Shown: one piece after another, positions 11,567-21,213 of the stretch
How the letters are laid out: the number at the start of each line of letters is the position of its first letter
How positions within the stretch are numbered: the first letter of the stretch is position 1
Source of the DNA: Saccharopolyspora spinosa NRRL 18395
GTDB lineage: Bacteria > Actinomycetota > Actinomycetes > Mycobacteriales > Pseudonocardiaceae
Length of the DNA stretch: 64,000 nucleotides
Assembly (NCBI RefSeq): GCF_000194155.1
Contig: NZ_GL877880.1
Span: forward strand, 106,501 to 170,500
Direction: 5' to 3'
Notes under the pieces: generated by a model
The model's input: the letters and a program-made list of their open reading frames with translations, nothing else
Databases searched by the model: none
Told to the model about the DNA's origin: nothing
Made by a program: the position numbers and the translations under genes

Positions 11567-11977
11567 TCAGGCCAGGCCGGTCGCGTCCAGGGACGCCGGG
11601 TCGCTGTCGGCGAGCAGCTGGCGGCAGCGGCCGAACTCGTCGGCTTCGCCGATCGCTCTCGCGGCCTTCGCCAGCGCCGCGATCGAGCGGAGCACGCCCT
11701 GGTTCGGGGCGTGCCGCCACGGCACCGGCCCGAAGCCCTTCCAGCCCGCCTTGCGCAGGGCGTCCAGGCCGCGGTGGTAGCCCGTGCGGGCGTAGGCGTA
11801 TGCGGCGATGTTCTCGCCCGCGTCCAGCGCCGACTCCGCGAGCGTGGCCCAAGCGGCGCTGAACGTGGGGTGGTGCGCGGCGACCTCGGCCGGGTCGGTA
11901 CCCGCGGCCAGTTCGCCTTGCGCGGCCTCGTTCTCCGGCAGCAGGGTTTCCGGCGGTTCCAACAGGTTCCTCGTCAT
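11567..11977 (-). CDS. DUF3151 family protein
   Basis: A 136-residue soluble helical protein of the actinobacterial DUF3151 family. Recognised by the opening MTRNLLEPPETLLP and the segment AYAYARTGYHRGLDALRKAGW, followed by GPVPWRHAPNQGVLRS. The sequence reads like tandem TPR-like helices. It lies downstream of fba on the same strand with a terminator between, the same neighbourhood seen in mycobacteria (Rv0360c near fba). Molecular function is not known. Confidence 0.88.
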   Translation of the reverse strand: MTRNLLEPPETLLPENEAAQGELAAGTDPAEVAAHHPTFSAAWATLAESALDAGENIAAYAYARTGYHRGLDALRKAGWKGFGPVPWRHAPNQGVLRSIAALAKAARAIGEADEFGRCRQLLADSDPASLDATGLA

Positions 11978-12000
11978 GGCCCAATCCTCCCAGGCGCGAA

Positions 12001-12034
12001 GACGGCCCGTCCGCCACCAGGCGAACGGGCCGTC
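12001..12034 (-). terminator. Hairpin after fba
   Basis: GACGGCCCGTCCGCC (12001-12015) pairs with GGCGAACGGGCCGTC (12020-12034), one mismatch and a 4-nt loop, followed on the minus strand by an A/T-poor tract. It lies between the fba stop and the DUF3151 start. Confidence 0.75.
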
Positions 12035-12081
12035 CTTTCGAGCTTCGGTTCAATCGCGATCGCGACGTGCCAAGCTCCGCG

Positions 12082-13116
<1,035 letters not shown>

Positions 13117-13356
13117 CGGTCGTCCTCCTCGGGTGGGGTCTTGTCATGGGTGACGGGATCGCGCAGCATCCTACGAGCTCGTGCCCGCTACCAGCGGGCA
13201 CTTCCGGCCCGGTGCCACACTTTCGCGTCACAGTGCCCCAGCGGGGGCTGTTTTGGAAAGCCGGTGACAGGATTCAGAACGGGACGAATCCTGTGGATAT
13301 CCTCACACGCTGCAGGTTCGGCGGCCAGGGGGCCCACCGATTTGATCTTGAAGCTG

Positions 13357-13635
13357 TTACGCCCATGCCCCGGTGAGCAGGTTCCACTCGCGGACGGTGG
13401 TCTTGGCGATCACGCCGGCCTCCGTGTAGGGGTCCGCGTCGAGGACTTTCTGGAGCTCATCGGCGTCGGCCGCCTCGTAGATCAGCTGCGCGCCTAGGTT
13501 GTCGGCGAACGGGCCGCCCGCCAGCAGCACGCCGCGGTCAGCGAGCTCGCGGCAGTACTCCCGGTGCGCGGGACGCACCCCCAGGCGGCGCTCCTCGTCC
13601 TCGCCGTACACCAGATCGACCACGAACTTGGCCAT
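13357..13635 (-). CDS. YciI-family protein
   Basis: A 92-residue protein starting MAKFVVDLVYG at ATG 13633-13635, preceded by GGAGGTGT. This start is better than the one eight codons upstream, which has no ribosome site. The YciI/dimeric alpha-beta barrel features are RPAHREYCRELADRGVLLAGGPF and DADPYTEAGV, the His/Asp pair that defines the family's putative active site. By family it is a small cytoplasmic dimer of unclear activity. It is divergent from a sigma-factor gene 90 bp away. Confidence 0.88.
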   Translation of the reverse strand: MAKFVVDLVYGEDEERRLGVRPAHREYCRELADRGVLLAGGPFADNLGAQLIYEAADADELQKVLDADPYTEAGVIAKTTVREWNLLTGAWA

Positions 13636-13725
13636 CCCGACACCTCCGTTGCGGATCACCGATCGATATCGACGCTACCCGGTCGTGGTACACGCGCCAG
13701 TGGCCAGCCGGTAGGTTGTCCGATC

Positions 13726-14298
13726 ATGGCCGGTGATTCGCACAGCGCCGAACGGAGCGTCGAACGGACCCTCGGGCATCTGCGCGCGTTGGACAGCCCG
13801 TCCGCGCAGATCCCGGCGCAGCCGCTGACCCTGGAAGACCTGTACCGCCAGCAGCGCATGCGGATGGTGCGCCTAGCGATCCTGCTGGTCGACGACCCGG
13901 CGACGGCCGAGGACGTGGTGCAGGAGGCGTTCACCGGGCTGTACCGCAACTGGTCCGGGCTGCGCGACGCCAAGGCCGCGATCGGCTACCTGCGGACCGC
14001 AGTCGTCAATGGCAGCCGCTCGGTGCTGCGGCGCCGCAAGACGGCCCGCGAGTACCAGCCGCCGCACCAGACCGACGCACGGTCGGCGGAGTCGCTGGCG
14101 ATGTTGACCTCCGAGCACCAGGCGGTCGTGGTCGCGCTGGGGCAGCTGCCACGCCGGCAGCGCGAGGTGCTGGTGCTTCGCTACTACGGGGACCTCTCGG
14201 AGGCGGAGATTGCCGACGCCACGGGGGTGTCGCGGGGGACCGTGAAGTCGACCGCGAGCCGCGGGCTGGAGGCCCTGCAGAAGCTGATGGGCAACTGA
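13726..14298 (+). CDS. RNA polymerase sigma-70 factor, ECF type (SigE-family)
   Basis: A 190-residue sigma factor. Region 2 covers LEDLYRQQRMRMVRLAILLVDDPATAEDVVQEAFTGL (residues about 37-75, the core-binding and -10 recognition helices). Region 4 covers LPRRQREVLVLRYYGDLSEAEIADATGVSRGTVKS (about 140-176, the -35 helix-turn-helix). There is no ribosome site before ATG 13726. A TAGGTT box lies about 10 bp upstream, so translation may be leaderless. No anti-sigma gene is adjacent, and the next gene is a ROK kinase 87 bp downstream. Confidence 0.92.
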   Translation: MAGDSHSAERSVERTLGHLRALDSPSAQIPAQPLTLEDLYRQQRMRMVRLAILLVDDPATAEDVVQEAFTGLYRNWSGLRDAKAAIGYLRTAVVNGSRSVLRRRKTAREYQPPHQTDARSAESLAMLTSEHQAVVVALGQLPRRQREVLVLRYYGDLSEAEIADATGVSRGTVKSTASRGLEALQKLMGN

Positions 14299-14385
14299 TC
14301 GAGAGGGAAGTCCGCGAAATCCGGGGCGAACAACACACCGATTTGGTGTAGACCACTGGGTGGCTGGTAGCGGAGGATCGTCGGC

Positions 14386-15309
14386 GTGACCGCACACGCC
14401 ATCGCCGTAGACGTCGGCGGTACCGAGATGAAGGCAGCCCTGGTGACCGTCGACCGCGATACCGCGCGGCCGTTGCGCCACACGCGGCGCCCGACCCCGC
14501 GCGGCGCGGACGGTGCCGCGACCGCCGATCTCGTCGTCGAGGCCGTCGCCGAGGCGGTGTCCGACCTGCGTTCCGGCGCGGACGTGGTGGACGCCGTCGG
14601 GGTGGTGGTGCCCGGCGTGGTCGACGAGGTCCGCGGCGTCGGGGTGTTCTCCGCCAACCTCGGTTGGCGGGATGTGCCGCTGCGCGACCGGCTCGCCGCC
14701 CGCATCGGACTGCCGCTGGGTTTCGGCCACGACGTCCGCGCCAGCGGGCTCGCCGAGGTGCGCTTCGGCGCCGCCCGCGGGATGCGCGACGTGGTCGTGC
14801 TGCCGATCGGCACCGGGATCGCCGCCGCGATGGTGCTCGACGGCCAGCCCTACGCCGGGGGCGGCTTCGCCGGCGAGATCGGGCACGTCGACATCGGGCA
14901 CGGCGAACCATGCGGGTGCGGGAGCAGCGGATGCGTCGAGGCCGTGGCCTCGTCGGCGGCGGTGGCCAGGCGCTACCGGGCGCGGACCGGCCGGGACGTC
15001 TCGGGGGCAGACGTCGCCGCCGCGGTGCGGGCAGGCGATCCGGACGCGCAGGCGGTGTGGCAGGACGCGATCGATGCGCTGGCCAAGGGCCTGCTGGTGC
15101 TCGTGACGGTCGCGGCGCCCGAGTGCATCGTGCTCGGTGGCGGATTCGCGCAGGCCGGGGAGCTGCTCGTCGCGCCGCTGCGCGCCCGGTTGGACGGCAT
15201 GCTGGCGGCGTACCACCGCCGCCCCCACCTCAAACTGGCCGAGCTCGGCGACACCGCGGGCTGCCTCGGCGCAGCTCTGCTGGCGACGGAAGGGTTGAAA
15301 ACAACGTGA
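14386..15309 (+). CDS. ROK-family sugar kinase
   Basis: A 307-residue ATP-dependent kinase of the ROK family. DVGGTEMKAALV at residues 9-20 is the phosphate-1 motif. IGHVDIGHGEPCGCGSSGCVE contains the E-x-G-H-x and CxCGxxGC zinc/ROK signature, with His and three Cys for the structural zinc. GGGFAQAGELLVAPL is the adenosine motif. GTG start. It overlaps nagA by 4 bp (GTGA), so the two are translationally coupled. That context points to an N-acetylglucosamine, glucosamine or glucose kinase in amino-sugar use; substrate is inferred from the neighbour. Confidence 0.9.
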   Translation: MTAHAIAVDVGGTEMKAALVTVDRDTARPLRHTRRPTPRGADGAATADLVVEAVAEAVSDLRSGADVVDAVGVVVPGVVDEVRGVGVFSANLGWRDVPLRDRLAARIGLPLGFGHDVRASGLAEVRFGAARGMRDVVVLPIGTGIAAAMVLDGQPYAGGGFAGEIGHVDIGHGEPCGCGSSGCVEAVASSAAVARRYRARTGRDVSGADVAAAVRAGDPDAQAVWQDAIDALAKGLLVLVTVAAPECIVLGGGFAQAGELLVAPLRARLDGMLAAYHRRPHLKLAELGDTAGCLGAALLATEGLKTT

Positions 15310-16454
15310 ACGATCCCGAACTGATCCTCGCCGGTGGGCAGGTCGTCACCGCCGACGGAGTGCTGGACGGAGGCTGGGTCCGCGTCTCCGGCGGGAAGAT
15401 CGCCGCGGTCGGCACCGGCCCGGCGCCGACCGGCCCCGCCGTCGACCTGGCCGGGCGGTGGCTGGTGCCCGGCTTCGTGGACATCCACTGCCACGGCGGT
15501 GGCGGCGGCTCGTTCACGGGCATCGAGGTCGACCAGTCGCACGCCGCGATCAACACCCACCGCGCGCACGGCACGACGACGATGCTGGCCAGCCTCGTGT
15601 CGGCGCCGCTGCCCGACCTGACCAAGCAGATCAGCGCGCTCAGCGAACTGGTCACCGACGGCTCGCTGGCGGGCATCCACCTGGAGGGGCCGTTCCTGTC
15701 CGCGGCGCGCTGCGGCGCGCACGACCCGGCGATCCTCCGGCCGCCGGAGAAGACGGCCGTCCAGCAGCTGCTGGACGCCGGGCGGGGCGCGGTGCGGATG
15801 ATCACCTTGGCACCGGAGCTGCCGGAATCGCTGAACGCCATCCGGCAGCTCGTGGACTACGACGTGATCGCGGCAGTCGGGCACACCGACGCGGTGCTGG
15901 ACCAGGTGGTTCCCGCAGTGGAGGCGGGCGCGACGGTGGCCACGCACCTGTTCAACGCCATGCGGCCGCTGCACCACCGGGAGCCGGGCCCGATCGGGGT
16001 TCTGCTCGAGGACGAGCGGGTGACCGTCGAGCTCATCTGCGACCTGGTGCACCTGCACCCGGCGGTCGTGAAACTCGCCGCCTCGCACGCGGGCACCGGG
16101 CGGACGGTGCTGGTCACGGACGCGATCAGCGCCACGGAGGGGGGCGACGGCACCTACGAGCTGGGTAGTCTGCCGGTCACCGTGATCGACGGCGAACCGC
16201 GCCTGGCGGACGGCTCGCTGGCAGGCAGCACGCTGACGATGGACGTGGCGTTCCGGAACGTGGTCGAGTCCTGCGGGCTGACGGTGCCTGCGGCGGTCGC
16301 GGCCTCGTCGACGAAACCGGCCCGCCTGCTCGGCCTCGGCGACCGCATCGGCGAGATCCGGCAGGGGCTAGCGGCGGACCTGGTCGTCCTGGACGCCGAC
16401 CTGGAGCTGGACGCGGTCATGAAGGACGGCACCTGGGTGACCGAACCGAACTGA
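15306..16454 (+). CDS. nagA: N-acetylglucosamine-6-phosphate deacetylase
   Basis: Removes acetate from GlcNAc-6-P in cell-wall and chitin amino-sugar catabolism. 382 residues from a GTG inside the ROK stop (GTGA overlap). The amidohydrolase barrel shows H61-x-H63 in DIHCHGGG, the metal Glu in GIHLEGPFLS, His in AVGHTDA, His in THLFNAM, and the catalytic Asp in LVTDAIS. The C-terminal small beta domain ends with VVLDADLELDAVMKDG. The gene appears complete, and the coupled kinase supports a GlcNAc salvage operon. Confidence 0.95.
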   Translation: MNDPELILAGGQVVTADGVLDGGWVRVSGGKIAAVGTGPAPTGPAVDLAGRWLVPGFVDIHCHGGGGGSFTGIEVDQSHAAINTHRAHGTTTMLASLVSAPLPDLTKQISALSELVTDGSLAGIHLEGPFLSAARCGAHDPAILRPPEKTAVQQLLDAGRGAVRMITLAPELPESLNAIRQLVDYDVIAAVGHTDAVLDQVVPAVEAGATVATHLFNAMRPLHHREPGPIGVLLEDERVTVELICDLVHLHPAVVKLAASHAGTGRTVLVTDAISATEGGDGTYELGSLPVTVIDGEPRLADGSLAGSTLTMDVAFRNVVESCGLTVPAAVAASSTKPARLLGLGDRIGEIRQGLAADLVVLDADLELDAVMKDGTWVTEPN

Positions 16455-16488
16455 GACCACCGGCCACGCCCGGTGCTCCGGTTCGACC

Positions 16489-16567
16489 GCAGTTTCAATT
16501 GAAACTGCACGGTCACCAACCCCCAGAACGCTGTGCGCTAGGTCGAACCCAGTTTCAATTGAAACTG
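16489..16567. repeat. Palindrome family B, pair 2, with 60-bp period
   Basis: CAGTTTCAATTGAAACTG occurs at 16490-16507 (20 bp when GC flanks are counted, 16489-16508) and again at 16550-16567. The copies are exactly 60 bp apart, and the DNA after each also matches (GCAC..CACCAAC....GAACGCT.TG), so a 60-bp unit is tandemly duplicated. It lies downstream of nagA. Same 18-mer as at 4,853 and 4,892. Confidence 0.85.
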
Positions 16568-16629
16568 CACACCCACCAACGTCCGGAACGCTTTGGGATG
16601 GGTTGGTCGCCGCTCGCTACGCTCGGGGT

Positions 16630-16836
16630 GTGACCCGACCTGACCCCGCCCACCTCTTGTCGGCGGCGCTTCGCGCCCAGGCCGGGGGTAGCCCGGGCCC
16701 GGCTGCGCCGCCTGCCCCGCCCGCTCCGCCCCGCAAGCGCCTCCCGGTGGTCGGCGTGCTGCTGTTCGCGCTGGTCCTCGGTCTCCTGGCCGGCGGCATC
16801 GTCGGGGCGCTGACGCTGCTCCATCCCGTGTGGTGA
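16630..16836 (+). CDS. Small single-span membrane protein
   Basis: A 68-residue protein from GTG 16630. It has a proline/alanine-rich cytoplasmic N-terminus (residues 1-35) and one strong hydrophobic span, VVGVLLFALVLGLLAGGIVG, ending a few residues before the stop. No ribosome site is visible, but a TACGCT box lies about 13 bp upstream, so a leaderless message is likely. Function unknown. It could be a small subunit or regulator for the neighbouring DedA protein, but that is only proximity. Confidence 0.55.
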   Translation: MTRPDPAHLLSAALRAQAGGSPGPAAPPAPPAPPRKRLPVVGVLLFALVLGLLAGGIVGALTLLHPVW

Positions 16837-16941
16837 AGGCCATGTTCACGCGACCGAGTGACCCGCGGGGTTGTCCGGCATAGTCGGCGGGTTGCTCGCC
16901 CGGAGGCTGCGCCGGGGGCGGTCACGGTACCGTTGGCAAGC

Positions 16942-17631
16942 GTGACGACCGAACTGCCCGCGATTGTCGACGCCGCCGCGAACACTCCCGCGCTCGCTCT
17001 GCTGCCGGACTGGCTGGATCCGGAGCACATCATCCAGTCGATGGGGCCGTTCGCCCTGATCGGCGTGTGCCTGATCATCTTCGCCGAATGCGGCCTGCTC
17101 ATCGGCTTCTTCCTGCCCGGTGACTCGCTGCTGTTCGTGACCGGCCTGTTCGTCGCGACCGGCGCGATCAACACCCCGATCTGGCTGGTCTGCCTGCTGT
17201 TGGCCGTGTGCGCGTTCGTGGGCAACGTGACCGGTTATTGGATCGGCCGCAAGGTCGGGCCGTCGATGTTCAACAAGCCGGACTCGAAGCTGTTCAAGCG
17301 GGAGCACGTGGACAAGACCCACGAGTTCTTCGATAAGTACGGGGCGCGCGCGATCATCCTGGCCCGGTTCGTGCCGATCGTGCGGACGTTCATCACCGCG
17401 GTCGCGGGCGTCGCGCAGATGGACCAGAAGAAGTTCTTCAGCTTCTCCGCGATCGGCGGCATCGCGTGGACCGTGAGCATGACGGTGCTCGGTTTCTTCC
17501 TGGGCAACATCCCGTGGATCAAGAGCAACCTCGAAGCGATGGCGATTCTGATCGTGCTGGTCTCGATCATCCCGATCATCATCGAGTACCTGAAGAGCCG
17601 TCGCGAGAAGGCCCGCAACACCGCAGGCTGA
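16942..17631 (+). CDS. DedA-family membrane protein
   Basis: A 229-residue member of the DedA/SNARE-associated (VTT) superfamily, whose members act as lipid flippases or carriers of undecaprenyl phosphate or phospholipid. Signatures are FAECGLLIGFFLPGDSLL (acidic reentrant region), GNVTGYWIGRKVG, and FDKYGARAIILARFVPIVRTF with the essential arginine cluster. About five membrane segments. GTG at 16942 is my choice of start; a TACCGT box 10 bp upstream suggests leaderless translation, and the frame remains open upstream without family support. Confidence 0.9.
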   Translation: MTTELPAIVDAAANTPALALLPDWLDPEHIIQSMGPFALIGVCLIIFAECGLLIGFFLPGDSLLFVTGLFVATGAINTPIWLVCLLLAVCAFVGNVTGYWIGRKVGPSMFNKPDSKLFKREHVDKTHEFFDKYGARAIILARFVPIVRTFITAVAGVAQMDQKKFFSFSAIGGIAWTVSMTVLGFFLGNIPWIKSNLEAMAILIVLVSIIPIIIEYLKSRREKARNTAG

Positions 17632-17735
17632 CCAGTCGTCACGTTCGCGCGGATCCGATTCGTCGGGTCCGCGCGAACTGCTTTCCGGGTCAGTTCTGGG
17701 AAAATCGCCACCCAACACGGCAGAAAGCGAACCAG

Positions 17736-18128
17736 ATGGAGCTCTCCCAGGTCCGCCTCCTCGTCACGGACTTCCCAAGTTGCTACCGCTTCTACCGGGA
17801 GGTGCTGCGGCTGGAACCGCAGTTCGAGGCACCGGACGGGCCGTACGCGAAGTTCAGCCCGGACGGCGGCACGGCGGCCATCGCCTTGCAGGACCGTGCG
17901 CAGATGGCCGAGGTCCTCGGCGAACTCGGCGAGCCGCCTACGGCATACCGGTCGCTGGTCGTGCTGCATCTAGACGACCTCGACGGCTACTGCGCGGAGA
18001 TCACCGCGCGTGGCGCCGAACTGCTCAACGGCCCGGCACCGATGACGGACCGGATGCGCGTCGCGCACCTGAAGGACCCCGCCGGGAACCTGATCGAGCT
18101 GCAGGAGTGGCTGGCCACCCGCGGTTGA
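17736..18128 (+). CDS. VOC-family (glyoxalase/bleomycin-resistance-type) protein
   Basis: A 130-residue vicinal-oxygen-chelate protein made of two beta-alpha-beta-beta-beta units. The first begins MELSQVRLLVTDFPSCYRFYREVLRLEP, and the second ends LKDPAGNLIELQEW, whose Glu is the usual metal ligand. Substrate is not predictable; relatives act as glyoxalases, dioxygenases or drug-binding resistance proteins. ATG 17736 has a weak site (GAAAGCGA). The stop directly abuts the stop of the convergent trmH-like gene with no spacer. Confidence 0.85.
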   Translation: MELSQVRLLVTDFPSCYRFYREVLRLEPQFEAPDGPYAKFSPDGGTAAIALQDRAQMAEVLGELGEPPTAYRSLVVLHLDDLDGYCAEITARGAELLNGPAPMTDRMRVAHLKDPAGNLIELQEWLATRG

Positions 18129-18773
18129 TCACCAGGCTCCGGCGAGGTCCGCGTGCTGCTCGATCCAGGTGTGCATCACGATGCCCGCGGCGACCCCGGC
18201 GTTGATCGAGCGGGTCGAACCGAACTGCGCGATGGACACCACCAGGTCCGCGTCCTGCCGCGAGTCGTCCCGCAGGCCCGGGCCTTCCTGGCCGAACAGC
18301 AGCACGCAGCGGCGCGGCAGCGCAGTCCGCTCGATCGGCACCGCGCCGACGGTGTTGTCCACCGCCACCAGCGCGAGGTCATGCTCGGTCGCATAGCCGC
18401 GCAGCGACTCCACGTCGGGGTGGTGGTGGATGTGCTGGTACCGGTCGGTGACCATCGCGCCGCGCCGGTTCCAGCGCCGCCGCCCCACGATGTGCACGGC
18501 CTTCGCCGCGAACGCGTTCGCGGTGCGCACCACCGTGCCGATGTTGTGGTCGTGCTGGAAGTTCTCGATGGCCACGTGGAAGTCGTGCCGCCGCAGGTCC
18601 AGGTCGGCGACGATCGCCTCGCGCCGCCAGTACCGGTAGTGGTCCACGACATTGCGCCGGTCGCCGTGCTCCAGCAGCTCCGGGTCGTAGCGCTCGTCGG
18701 TCGGCCACGGCCCCATCCAGGGACCGACGCCGACCGTGGTGCCCCACTCGGTGGGACCGACTTCCTCGCTCAC
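18129..18773 (-). CDS. TrmH/SpoU-family RNA methyltransferase
   Basis: A 214-residue S-adenosylmethionine-dependent 2'-O-ribose methyltransferase with a trefoil knot. Motif 1 is NFQHDHNIGTVVRTANAF, motif 2 LLFGQEGPGL, and motif 3 STRSINAGVAAGIVMHTW. The target RNA (tRNA or rRNA) cannot be told from sequence. It overlaps the end of pyrE by 4 bp (ATGA), so it is the second gene of a coupled pair. Its stop touches that of the convergent VOC gene. Confidence 0.92.
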   Translation of the reverse strand: MSEEVGPTEWGTTVGVGPWMGPWPTDERYDPELLEHGDRRNVVDHYRYWRREAIVADLDLRRHDFHVAIENFQHDHNIGTVVRTANAFAAKAVHIVGRRRWNRRGAMVTDRYQHIHHHPDVESLRGYATEHDLALVAVDNTVGAVPIERTALPRRCVLLFGQEGPGLRDDSRQDADLVVSIAQFGSTRSINAGVAAGIVMHTWIEQHADLAGAW

Positions 18774-19318
18774 GCCAACCCGAGGTCGGCCAGGCCGAGC
18801 AGCGAGCGGTAGGGCAGCCCGGCGGCTTCGATCGCCTCGCGCGCGCCGGTGTCGCGGTCGACCACGGTGGCCACCCCGACGATCTCGGCGTCTGCCGCGC
18901 GCAGCGCCTCGACGGCGGTTAGGACGCTGCCGCCGGTGGTGGAGGTGTCCTCAACCGCGAGCACCCGGCGACCGGTGACGCCCGGGCCTTCGATCAGCCG
19001 CTGCATGCCGTGCGCCTTGGTGCTCTTGCGGACCACGAACGAGTCCAGCGCGGGGCCTTCGGCGTGCATCATCGCAGTGGCGACGGGGTCGGCACCGAGC
19101 GTGAGGCCGCCGACGGCGACGTAGTCCCAGTCGTCGGTGAGCTGGCGCAGCAGGCTGCCGATCAGCGGCGCCGCCTGGTGATGCAGCGTCGCGCGGCGGA
19201 GGTCGACGTAGTAGTCGGCTTCCTTCCCGGAGGACAGGGTGACCCGACCGTGCACGACGGCGATTTCCCGGATTAGGCGGGCAAGCTCGGTGCGCTGCTG
19301 TTCATCCACTTTGACCAC
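18770..19318 (-). CDS. pyrE: Orotate phosphoribosyltransferase
   Basis: Transfers phosphoribose from PRPP to orotate in pyrimidine synthesis. 182 residues. The N-terminal LSSGKEADYYVDLRRATL is the OPRTase signature, and VLAVEDTSTTGGSVLTAVEAL is the PRPP loop with the acidic pair. GTG start with no ribosome site; TATGCT about 10 bp upstream suggests a leaderless transcript. It overlaps the downstream TrmH-like gene, as in several actinobacteria. PyrE is usually 180-215 residues, so the length is normal. Confidence 0.94.
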   Translation of the reverse strand: MVKVDEQQRTELARLIREIAVVHGRVTLSSGKEADYYVDLRRATLHHQAAPLIGSLLRQLTDDWDYVAVGGLTLGADPVATAMMHAEGPALDSFVVRKSTKAHGMQRLIEGPGVTGRRVLAVEDTSTTGGSVLTAVEALRAADAEIVGVATVVDRDTGAREAIEAAGLPYRSLLGLADLGLA

Positions 19319-19365
19319 GAGTTTTCAGCATACCGGCCGGGTTGCCGGGGCCCGTGGGCGGCGGC

Positions 19366-20139
19366 TCAGGTGCGGTCGGGGACGGTGCGCGTGACGATCA
19401 TGCGCTGGAGCTTCTGCGGCACCAACCGGCCGAGGGCGACCAGCGCCTTGTACTGCACGCCGGGCACCGACACGATCTTGCCGCGGCGCAGGTCGGCCAG
19501 GGCCTCGTGCACCACCTGGTCGGCCTGCAGCCAGAAAGCCCTGGGCAGGTGCCCCATATCCAGCCCGGCCCGCTGGTGGAACTCGGTCTGGGTGAAGCCC
19601 GGGCACAGTGCCATGACCCGCACCCCGGTTCCGGCCAGCGACACCGACAGACCCTCGGAGAAGGCGGTCACGTAGGCCTTGGTCGCCCCGTAGGTGGAGC
19701 CGGCGACCGGGAAGAACCCGGCGACGCTGGACACGTTGATCACGTCGCCGCGGCCGCGCTCCCGCATCCCGCGCACCGCCGCGTGCGTCAGCGCGAGCAC
19801 CGCGGCCACGTTGACGTTCAGCTGCCGCTGCAGCTCGGCACCGGTGGTTTCCCAGAACGAGCCGGCCGTGCCGAATCCGGCGTTGTTGACCAGCAGGTCG
19901 ACCGGGCGCTCGGCGTCGGCGAGACGCTCCTCGACCCTGGCGCGCTGCTCCGCGTCGGCAAGGTCGGCAGAAAGCACCTCGACCCGGACCCCGTGCCGGG
20001 CCTCCAGGCGATCGGCGAATTCGGCGAGCCGTTCGGCGTCGCGGGCCACCAGGACCATGTCGTGGCCTTCGGCGGCGAGCCGGCGGGAGAAGGCGCGCCC
20101 GATGCCCGCGGTGGCGCCGGTGACGAGTGCGATAGCCAT
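19366..20139 (-). CDS. Short-chain dehydrogenase/reductase
   Basis: A 257-residue classical SDR using NAD(P)(H). The dinucleotide motif TGATAGIG is at residues 7-14, NNAG at about 85-88, and the catalytic triad is S138, Y150 and K154 (STYGATK). Arg34 after the second strand (VARD) favours NADP. The C-terminal extension to RMIVTRTVPDRT is like the DltE/mycobacterial SDR subgroup. Substrate unknown. It is monocistronic, 47 bp from the pyrE start, with an intergenic repeat upstream. Confidence 0.92.
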   Translation of the reverse strand: MAIALVTGATAGIGRAFSRRLAAEGHDMVLVARDAERLAEFADRLEARHGVRVEVLSADLADAEQRARVEERLADAERPVDLLVNNAGFGTAGSFWETTGAELQRQLNVNVAAVLALTHAAVRGMRERGRGDVINVSSVAGFFPVAGSTYGATKAYVTAFSEGLSVSLAGTGVRVMALCPGFTQTEFHQRAGLDMGHLPRAFWLQADQVVHEALADLRRGKIVSVPGVQYKALVALGRLVPQKLQRMIVTRTVPDRT

Positions 20140-20196
20140 GAGCCGAACCTACCGAAGAGTTCGCCTGCCCCGCCCACCCGCCGGGGGCACCGCGCT

Positions 20197-20312
20197 TTCA
20201 ATGAGCGTTTCCAACCTCTTCTTGCGCAACGGTGCGGGTAGCGGAACCTCAGCAGCCTTCCAGACTCCGGGATCCGGCTTTGTGTACGACCAGCCCGATT
20301 TCCATTGAAATT
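20197..20312 (-). repeat. Intergenic repeat family A, inverted short copy
   Basis: On the minus strand it reads GGGATCCCGGAGTCTGGAAG, GCTGAGGTTCCGC, ACCCGCACC, AAGAAGAGGTTGGAAACG, TCATTGAAA. The same order appears on the plus strand at 27,409-27,475. CCATTGAAATTGC marks the other end. It lies between the SDR start and the next minus-strand gene, so it may contain promoter sequence. Confidence 0.7.
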
Positions 20313-20328
20313 GCGGACTCCGAGGGGG

Positions 20329-21060
20329 TCAGCGCGAGCGGTCTGCCGACGGCTCCGCCTCGGCGTCGACGAGTTCGGTCTCCTCGGCCGCGTCGTTCGC
20401 GCCGTCGGTCACGTTCGGGTCGGTGTCGAACGGGTCGATCAGGTCGGCGAGGTCGCCGAGGTCGCGCAGCAGGCGCTCTAGGCGCGCCGGGTCGGCGTCG
20501 TCGGGGTGCAAGGCCGCGAGCACCCAGTCGTTCTCCAGCCACACCACCGTGACGTCGTGCCCGATCTCCTCGGTCGCATCCACCAGGTCCGGCGTCACCA
20601 GCGGCCGGGCCGCCGCCACCTCGGTGACGAAGGCGTACCGCGAGCCGACCGGGCCGAGCAGGTCCAGCCCGGAGTCCTGCGGCACCGGCACGTCGGGCAG
20701 CCACAGCTCAATGGTGGCCGGACAGCTCCGCCGGCAGCGGATGGCGACCAGCACCGCGGCGATCTTGCCGTTGACGTCGAGGTCGAGGACGTACACCTGG
20801 CGGCGCCCGTCGGTGGTGAAGGTCGAGCCGGCCACCACGTCGGTGGCCGTCACGCCGTTGCACTGGGCGAGCACGCCGCGCTCCCACCTGGTCGGCAGGA
20901 CCTGGTCGGCCTCGGCGAACTGCCAGCCGCGCAATGCGGCCCAGCGGCGTCGCTCCCGGTTGTTCGACGCGCGCTGGGATCGGTCGGCGATCAGCAGCGC
21001 GACGCCCGCACCGATAGCGACGACGGCGATGACGAACCAGAGCCACGCAGGTATGCCCAC
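20329..21060 (-). CDS. Membrane-anchored hypothetical protein
   Basis: A 243-residue protein starting at GTG 21060 with VGIPAWLWFVIAVVAIG, a single N-terminal membrane anchor. A soluble domain follows (residues 40-200) with WAALRGWQFAEADQVLPTRW, a pattern seen in actinobacterial proteins of unknown function. The tail is strongly acidic (residues about 210-243). A TACCCT box about 8 bp before the GTG points to leaderless expression. The frame extends upstream to 21198 without support. Its function is not recognised. Confidence 0.65.
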   Translation of the reverse strand: MGIPAWLWFVIAVVAIGAGVALLIADRSQRASNNRERRRWAALRGWQFAEADQVLPTRWERGVLAQCNGVTATDVVAGSTFTTDGRRQVYVLDLDVNGKIAAVLVAIRCRRSCPATIELWLPDVPVPQDSGLDLLGPVGSRYAFVTEVAAARPLVTPDLVDATEEIGHDVTVVWLENDWVLAALHPDDADPARLERLLRDLGDLADLIDPFDTDPNVTDGANDAAEETELVDAEAEPSADRSR

Positions 21061-21213
21061 ACTGCGCAGGGTAGTCCGATCATCGCCGAACACGAAGATC
21101 ACCTGGACATCCGGTGCGGAACCGCCCCATCGGTTGAACCTGACCTGGGAAAACACATCACGGAGAGGTGCGGTCGGGGCGATGTGCTTCGACCGCACCG
21201 CCGATCAGGTGGT

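Noticed and set aside
16489..16567. Riboswitch or tRNA-like element
   Set aside because: Perfect symmetry with no asymmetric conserved core; fits a palindromic DNA element better.
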